The notes under the pieces: generated by a model | Seen by the model: only the letters and a program-made list of their open reading frames with translations | What the model was told of the DNA's origin: nothing | Databases searched by the model: none | In this document: positions 59,065 through 64,000 of the stretch, in pieces | How the letters are laid out: the number at the start of each line of letters is the position of its first letter | How positions within the stretch are numbered: the stretch's first letter is position 1 | DNA from: Xestospongia muta | Lineage: Eukaryota > Porifera > Demospongiae > Haplosclerida > Petrosiidae | Assembly (NCBI GenBank): GCA_963693285.1 | Contig: OY848930.1 | Span: forward strand, 2,604,001-2,668,000 | Reading direction: 5' to 3' | DNA length: 64,000 nt | Made by a program: the position numbers and the translations under genes

Positions 59065-61790
59065 AGTTAAACAAGATTAGAAATTAACTGTGAAAACTGG
59101 TTAAATAAGCTGATCTAAAGAGTTTAGTAAGTTTATCTGTCTTAAATATACTAATAAACTAGTCTAAATAGGTTAAAACTCTAAAATAAAGAGTTTAAAG
59201 TTTTTAAGAGTTAAAAAAGATTAGAAATTAACTGTGAAAACGGGTTAAATAAGCTGATCTAAAGAGTTTAGTAAGTTTATCTGTCTTAAATATACTAATA
59301 AAGTAGTCTAAATAGGTTAAAACTCTAAAATAAAGAGTTTAGAGCTTTTTGAAAGATAAAAAAAATTAGAAATTAACTGTGAAAACTGGTTAAATAAGCT
59401 GATCTAAAGAGTTTAGTAAGTTTATCTGTCTTAAATATACTAATAAAGTAGTCTAAAGAGATTAAAACTCTAAAATAAAGAGTTTAGAGCTTTTTAAAAG
59501 TTAAAAAAGATTAGAAATTAACTGTGAAAACGGGTTAAATAAGCTGATCTAAAGAGTTTAGTAAGTTTATCTGTTTTAAATATACTAATAAAGTAGTCTA
59601 AATAGGTTAAAACTCTAAAATAAAGAGTTTAGAGCTTTTTGAAAGTTAAAAAAGATCAGAAATTAACTGTGAAAACTGGTTAAATAAGCTGATTTAAAGA
59701 GTTTAGTAAGTTTATCTGTCTTAAATACACTAATAAAGTAGTCTAAATAGGTTGAAGCTTTAAAATAAAGAGTTTAGAGCTTTTTGAAAGTTAAACAAGA
59801 TTAGAAATTAACTGTGAAAACTGGTTAAATAAGCTGATCTAAAGAGTTTAGTAAGTTTATCTGTCTTAAATATACTAAAACTAGTCTAAATAGGTTAAAA
59901 CTCTAAAAAAAGAGTTTAAAGTTTTTTAAGAGTTAAAAAAGATTAGAAATTAACTGTGAAAACTGGTTAAATAAGCTGATCTAAAGAGTTTAGTAAGTTT
60001 ATCTGTCTTAAATATACTAATAAAGTAGTCTAAATAGGTTAAAACTCTAAAATAAAGAGTTTAGAGCTTTTTGAAAGTTAAAAAAGATTAGAAATTAACT
60101 GTGAAAACTGGTTAAATAAGCTGATCTAAAGAGTTTAGTAAGTTTATCAGTCTTAAATATACTAATAAAGTAGTCTAAATAGGTTAAAACTCTAAAATAA
60201 AGAGTTTAGAGATTTTTTAAAGTTAAAAAAGATTAGAAATTAACTGTGAAAACGGGTTAAATAAGCTGATCTAAAGAGTTTAGTAAGTTTATCTGTTTTA
60301 AATATACTAATAAAGTAGTCTAAATAGGTTAAAACTCTAAAATAAAGAGTTTAGAGCTTTCTTAAAGTTAAAAAAGATTAGAAATTAACTGTGAAAACTG
60401 GTTAAATAAGCTGATCTAAAGAGTTTAGTAAGTTTATCTGTCTTAAATATACTAATAAAGTAGTCTAAATAGGTTAAAACTCTAAATTAAAGAGTTTAGA
60501 GCTTTCTGAAAGTTAAAAAAGATTAGAAATTAACTGTGAAGACTGGTTAAATAAGTTGATTTAATGAGTTTAGTAAGTTTATCTGTCTTAAATATACTAA
60601 TAAAGTAGTCTAAATAGGTTAAAACTCTAAAATAAAGAGTTTAGAGCTTTCTGAAAGTTTAAAAAGATTAGAAATTAACTGTGAAAACTGGTTAAATAAG
60701 TTGATCTAAAGAGTTTAGTAATTTTATTTGTTTTAAATATACTAATAAAGTAGTCTAAATAGTTTAAAACTCTAAAATAAAGAGTTTAAAGCTTTTTGAA
60801 AGTTAAAAAGATTAGAAATTAACTGTGAAAATTGGTTAAATAAGTTCATTTAATGAGTTTAGTAAGGTTATCTGTCTTAAATATACTAATAAAGTTGTCT
60901 AAATAGGTTAAAACTCTAAATCAAAGAGTCCAGAGCTTTCTGAAAGTTAAAAAAGATTAGAAATGAACTGTGAAAACTGGTTAAATAAGCTGATCTAAAG
61001 AGTTTAGTAAGTTTATCTGTCTTAAATATACTAATAAAGTAGTCTAAATAGGTTAAAACTCTAAAATAAAGAGTTTAGAGCTTTCTGAAAGTTAAAAAAG
61101 ATTAGAAATTAACTGTGAAAACTGGTTAAATAAGCTGATCTAAAGAGTTTAGTAAGTTTATCTGTCTTAAATATACTAATAAAGTAGTCTAAATATGTTA
61201 AAACTCTAAAATAAACAGTTTAGAGATTTTTGAAAGTTAAAAAAGATTAGAAATTAACTGTGAAAACTGGTTAAATAAGCTGATCTAAAGAGTTTAGTAA
61301 GTTTATCTGTCTTAAATATACTAATAAAGTAGTCTTAATAGGTTAAAACTCTAAAATAAAGAGTTTACAGCTTTCTGAAAGTTAAAAATGATTAGAAATT
61401 AACTGTGAAAACTGGTTAAATAAGCTGATCTAAAGAGTTTAGTAAGTTTATCTGTCTTAAATATACTAATAAAGTAGTCTAAATAGGTTAAAACTCTAAA
61501 ATAAAGAGTTTAGAGCTTTTTGAAAGTTAAAAAAGATTAGAAATTAACTGTGAAAACTAGTTAAATAAGGTGATCTAAAGAGTTTAGTAAGTTTATCTGT
61601 CTTAAATATACTAATAAAGTAGTATAAAGAGGTTAAAACTCTAAAATAAAGAGTTTAAAGTTTTTTAAGAGTTAAAAAAGATGAGAAATTAACTGTGAAA
61701 ACTGCTTAAATAAGGTGATCTAAAGAGTTTAGTAAGTTTATCTGTCTTAAATATACTAATAAAGTAGTCTAAATAGGTTAAAACTCTAAA
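59006..61790 (+). repeat. HOR H copy, broken at an internal duplication
   Basis: Colinear with 55,486 onward ('aatcaaagag' at 60,919, 'aaaataaaca' at 61,208, 'ctagtt' at 61,557). After the 'gtagtataaagagg' monomer (near 61,625) the expected 'aatgaagag' monomer is replaced by a return to the 'gagattttttaaag' monomer (61,805). Confidence 0.86.
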
Positions 61791-63384
61791 ATAAAGAGTT
61801 TAGAGATTTTTTAAAGTTAAAAAAGATTAGAAATTAACTGTGAAAACGGGTTAAATAAGCTGATCTAAAGAGTTTAGTAAGTTTATCTGTTTTAAATATA
61901 CTAATAAAGTAGTCTAAATAGGTTAAAACTCTAAAATAAAGAGTTTAGAGCTTTCTTAAAGTTAAAAAAGATTAGAAATTAACTGTGAAAACTGGTTAAA
62001 TAAGCTGATCTAAAGAGTTTAGTAAGTTTATCTGTCTTAAATATACTAATAAAGTAGTCTAAATAGGTTAAAACTCTAAATTAAAGAGTTTAGAGCTTTC
62101 TGAAAGTTAAAAAAGATTAGAAATTAACTGTGAAGACTGGTTAAATAAGTTGATTTAATGAGTTTAGTAAGTTTATCTGTCTTAAATATACTAATAAAGT
62201 AGTCTAAATAGGTTAAAACTCTAAAATAAAGAGTTTAGAGCTTTCTGAAAGTTTAAAAAGATTAGAAATTAACTGTGAAAACTGGTTAAATAAGTTGATC
62301 TAAAGAGTTTAGTAATTTTATTTGTTTTAAATATACTAATAAAGTAGTCTAAATAGTTTAAAACTCTAAAATAAAGAGTTTAAAGCTTTTTGAAAGTTAA
62401 AAAGATTAGAAATTAACTGTGAAAATTGGTTAAATAAGTTCATTTAATGAGTTTAGTAAGGTTATCTGTCTTAAATATACTAATAAAGTTGTCTAAATAG
62501 GTTAAAACTCTAAATCAAAGAGTCCAGAGCTTTCTGAAAGTTAAAAAAGATTAGAAATGAACTGTGAAAACTGGTTAAATAAGCTGATCTAAAGAGTTTA
62601 GTAAGTTTATCTGTCTTAAATATACTAATAAAGTAGTCTAAATAGGTTAAAACTCTAAAATAAAGAGTTTAGAGCTTTCTGAAAGTTAAAAAAGATTAGA
62701 AATTAACTGTGAAAACTGGTTAAATAAGCTGATCTAAAGAGTTTAGTAAGTTTATCTGTCTTAAATATACTAATAAAGTAGTCTAAATATGTTAAAACTC
62801 TAAAATAAACAGTTTAGAGATTTTTGAAAGTTAAAAAAGATTAGAAATTAACTGTGAAAACTGGTTAAATAAGCTGATCTAAAGAGTTTAGTAAGTTTAT
62901 CTGTCTTAAATATACTAATAAAGTAGTCTTAATAGGTTAAAACTCTAAAATAAAGAGTTTACAGCTTTCTGAAAGTTAAAAATGATTAGAAATTAACTGT
63001 GAAAACTGGTTAAATAAGCTGATCTAAAGAGTTTAGTAAGTTTATCTGTCTTAAATATACTAATAAAGTAGTCTAAATAGGTTAAAACTCTAAAATAAAG
63101 AGTTTAGAGCTTTTTGAAAGTTAAAAAAGATTAGAAATTAACTGTGAAAACTAGTTAAATAAGGTGATCTAAAGAGTTTAGTAAGTTTATCTGTCTTAAA
63201 TATACTAATAAAGTAGTATAAAGAGGTTAAAACTCTAAAATAAAGAGTTTAAAGTTTTTTTTTAGTTAAAAAAGATGAGAAATTAACTGTGAAAACTGCT
63301 TAAATAAGGTGATCTAAAGAGTTTAGTAAGTTTATCTGTCTTAAATATACTAATAAAGTAGTCTAAATAGGTTAAAACTCTAAA
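61791..63384 (+). repeat. 1,594-bp (11-monomer) tandem duplication, second copy
   Basis: It repeats about 60,197-61,790: 'gattttttaa' (60,211 and 61,805), 'aatcaaagag' (60,919 and 62,513), 'aaaataaaca' (61,208 and 62,802), 'ctagtt' (61,557 and 63,151). The second copy has the nine-T variant (63,252) and the first has the usual 'ttttttaagagtt'. The single 40-kb counterpart also has nine T. Confidence 0.87.
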
Positions 63385-64000
63385 ATGAAGAGTTTAGAGC
63401 TTTCTGAAAGTTAAAAAAGATTAGAAATTAACAGTGAAATCTGGTTAAATAAGCTGATCTAAAGAGTTTAGTAAGTTTATCTGTCTTAAATATACTAATA
63501 AAGTAGTCTAAATAGGTTAAAACTCTAAAATAAAGAGTTTACAGCTTTCTGAAAGTGAAAAAAGATTAGAAATTAACAGTGAAAACTGGTTAAATAAGCT
63601 GATCTAATGAATTTAGTAAGTTTATCTGTCTTAAATATACTAATAAAGTAGTCTAAATAGGTTAAAACTCTAAAATAAAGAGTTTAGAGCTTTCTGAAAG
63701 TTAAAAAGATTACAAATTAACCATGAAAACTGGTTAAATAAGCTGATCTAAAGAGTTTAGTAAGTTTATCTGTCTTAAATATGCTAATAAAGTAGTATAA
63801 ATAGGTTAAAACTCTAAAATAAAGGGTTAAGAGCTTTCTGAAAGTTAAAAAAGATTAGAAATTAACAGTGAAAACTGGTTAAATAAGCTGATCTAAAGAG
63901 TTTAGTAAGTTTATCTGTCTTAAATATACTAATAAAGTAGTCTAAATAGGTTAAAACTCTAAAATAAAGAGTTTAAAGCTTTCTGAAAGTTAAAAACGAT
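63385..64000 (+). repeat. Start of a further K copy, cut by the window end
   Basis: 'aatgaagag', 'gtgaaaaaag', 'gaattt', 'acaaattaaccatg' and 'aaagggttaa' (63,821) follow in K order, as at 40,911-41,529 (offset 22,471). The window stops inside the 'aaaaacgat' monomer. Confidence 0.87.

Larger units (their letters stand above)
1..64000 (+). repeat. 145-bp AT-rich satellite array filling the window
   Basis: Every stretch I read is a copy of one monomer of about 145 bp, head to tail and in one orientation. Counting GATC to GATC in consensus copies gives 145; 64,000/145 is about 440 copies. The window opens at phase 8 and closes near phase 111 of a monomer. Consensus composition by hand count is A 63, T 47, G 23, C 12, with no CpG. 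There is no gene: stop codons occur in all forward frames (for example TAA or TAG at phases 5, 49 and 54). Reverse-strand stops also occur in all frames, and because 145 is not a multiple of 3 each frame is cycled through. The longest stop-free run in the consensus is about 110 nt, on the minus strand. I saw no inverted monomer, mobile element, RNA gene or unique spacer. Function is unknown; a centromeric or heterochromatic role is an inference from the array type. Confidence 0.98.

Noticed and set aside
1..64000. CRISPR-like pattern: conserved part alternating with a more variable part
   Set aside because: The variable part is still the same sequence with a few substitutions, not unrelated spacers. 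The 145-bp period and single monomer family fit satellite DNA.
1..64000. Open reading frames
   Set aside because: Consensus stops occur in all six frames and no stop-free run exceeds about 110 nt in the consensus. Any longer run in a variant would be chance.
1..64000. Replication origin or yeast-type ARS elements in the AT-rich sequence
   Set aside because: I found no convincing match to the 11-bp ARS consensus, and AT-richness alone is not evidence.
1..64000. Assignment to a named satellite family or species
   Set aside because: Monomer length and AT content resemble satellites of several animal and plant groups. I do not recognise this sequence, so a name would be a guess.

Overview
The window is one uninterrupted satellite DNA array. 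From base 1 to base 64,000 I read only head-to-tail copies, all in the same orientation, of an AT-rich monomer of about 145 bp (roughly 440 copies). There is no gene, RNA gene, transposon, CRISPR array or unique spacer. In this answer, phase 1 is the G of the GATC in 'gatctaaag'. The consensus I reconstructed by eye contains 63 A, 47 T, 23 G and 12 C (24% GC), has no CpG, and carries stop codons in all six frames. Arrays of this size with nested higher-order repeats (HORs) are typical of eukaryotic centromeric or pericentromeric heterochromatin. I cannot name the species or clade from the sequence alone.

The monomers are not interchangeable. Many carry diagnostic substitutions or small indels, and these recur in a fixed order, which exposes multi-monomer units. 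HOR 'H' has 24 monomers plus a 48-bp partial monomer and is 3,520-3,522 bp long. It is complete at 14,639-18,160, 34,608-38,128 and 55,486-59,005, with partial copies elsewhere. HOR 'K' has 20 monomers and is 2,894 bp long, as seen at 40,911-43,804 and 43,805-46,330. Diverged K versions lie at 5.6-8.3, 18.7-21.2 and 21.8-24.6 kb. H and K share a three-monomer module, and the array switches from H to K there. A third monomer order, 'J', occupies 28.1-31.9 kb and recurs at 46.3-52.9 kb.

Layout: 0-11.6 kb is an older-looking, scrambled part with diverged H and K fragments. 11.6-16.2 kb is a 2,218-bp tandem duplication. 14.6-18.5 kb is H. 18.5-24.6 kb is K. 24.3-25.9 kb is an 8-monomer duplication. 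26-28 kb is a partial H. 28.1-31.9 kb is J. 32.2-40.9 kb is H, H, H. 40.9-46.3 kb is K, K. 46.3-52.9 kb is J with a 2,794-bp tandem duplication. 53.1-63.4 kb is H, H, H with a 1,594-bp internal duplication. At 63.4 kb a new K begins and runs off the window.

Above the HORs there is a larger layer of duplication. The part from 46.3 kb to the end is a second copy of 28.1-41.5 kb (offset 18.1-22.5 kb, 20,877 bp over most of H). The segment 12.0-24.6 kb is an earlier relative of 32-43.7 kb. The copies to the right are nearly identical by eye and the left part is much more diverged. This suggests successive unequal exchanges, with recent amplification towards the right. All positions and offsets were counted by hand from the sequence. 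Boundaries between blocks are uncertain by up to about one monomer wherever neighbouring monomers are plain consensus.
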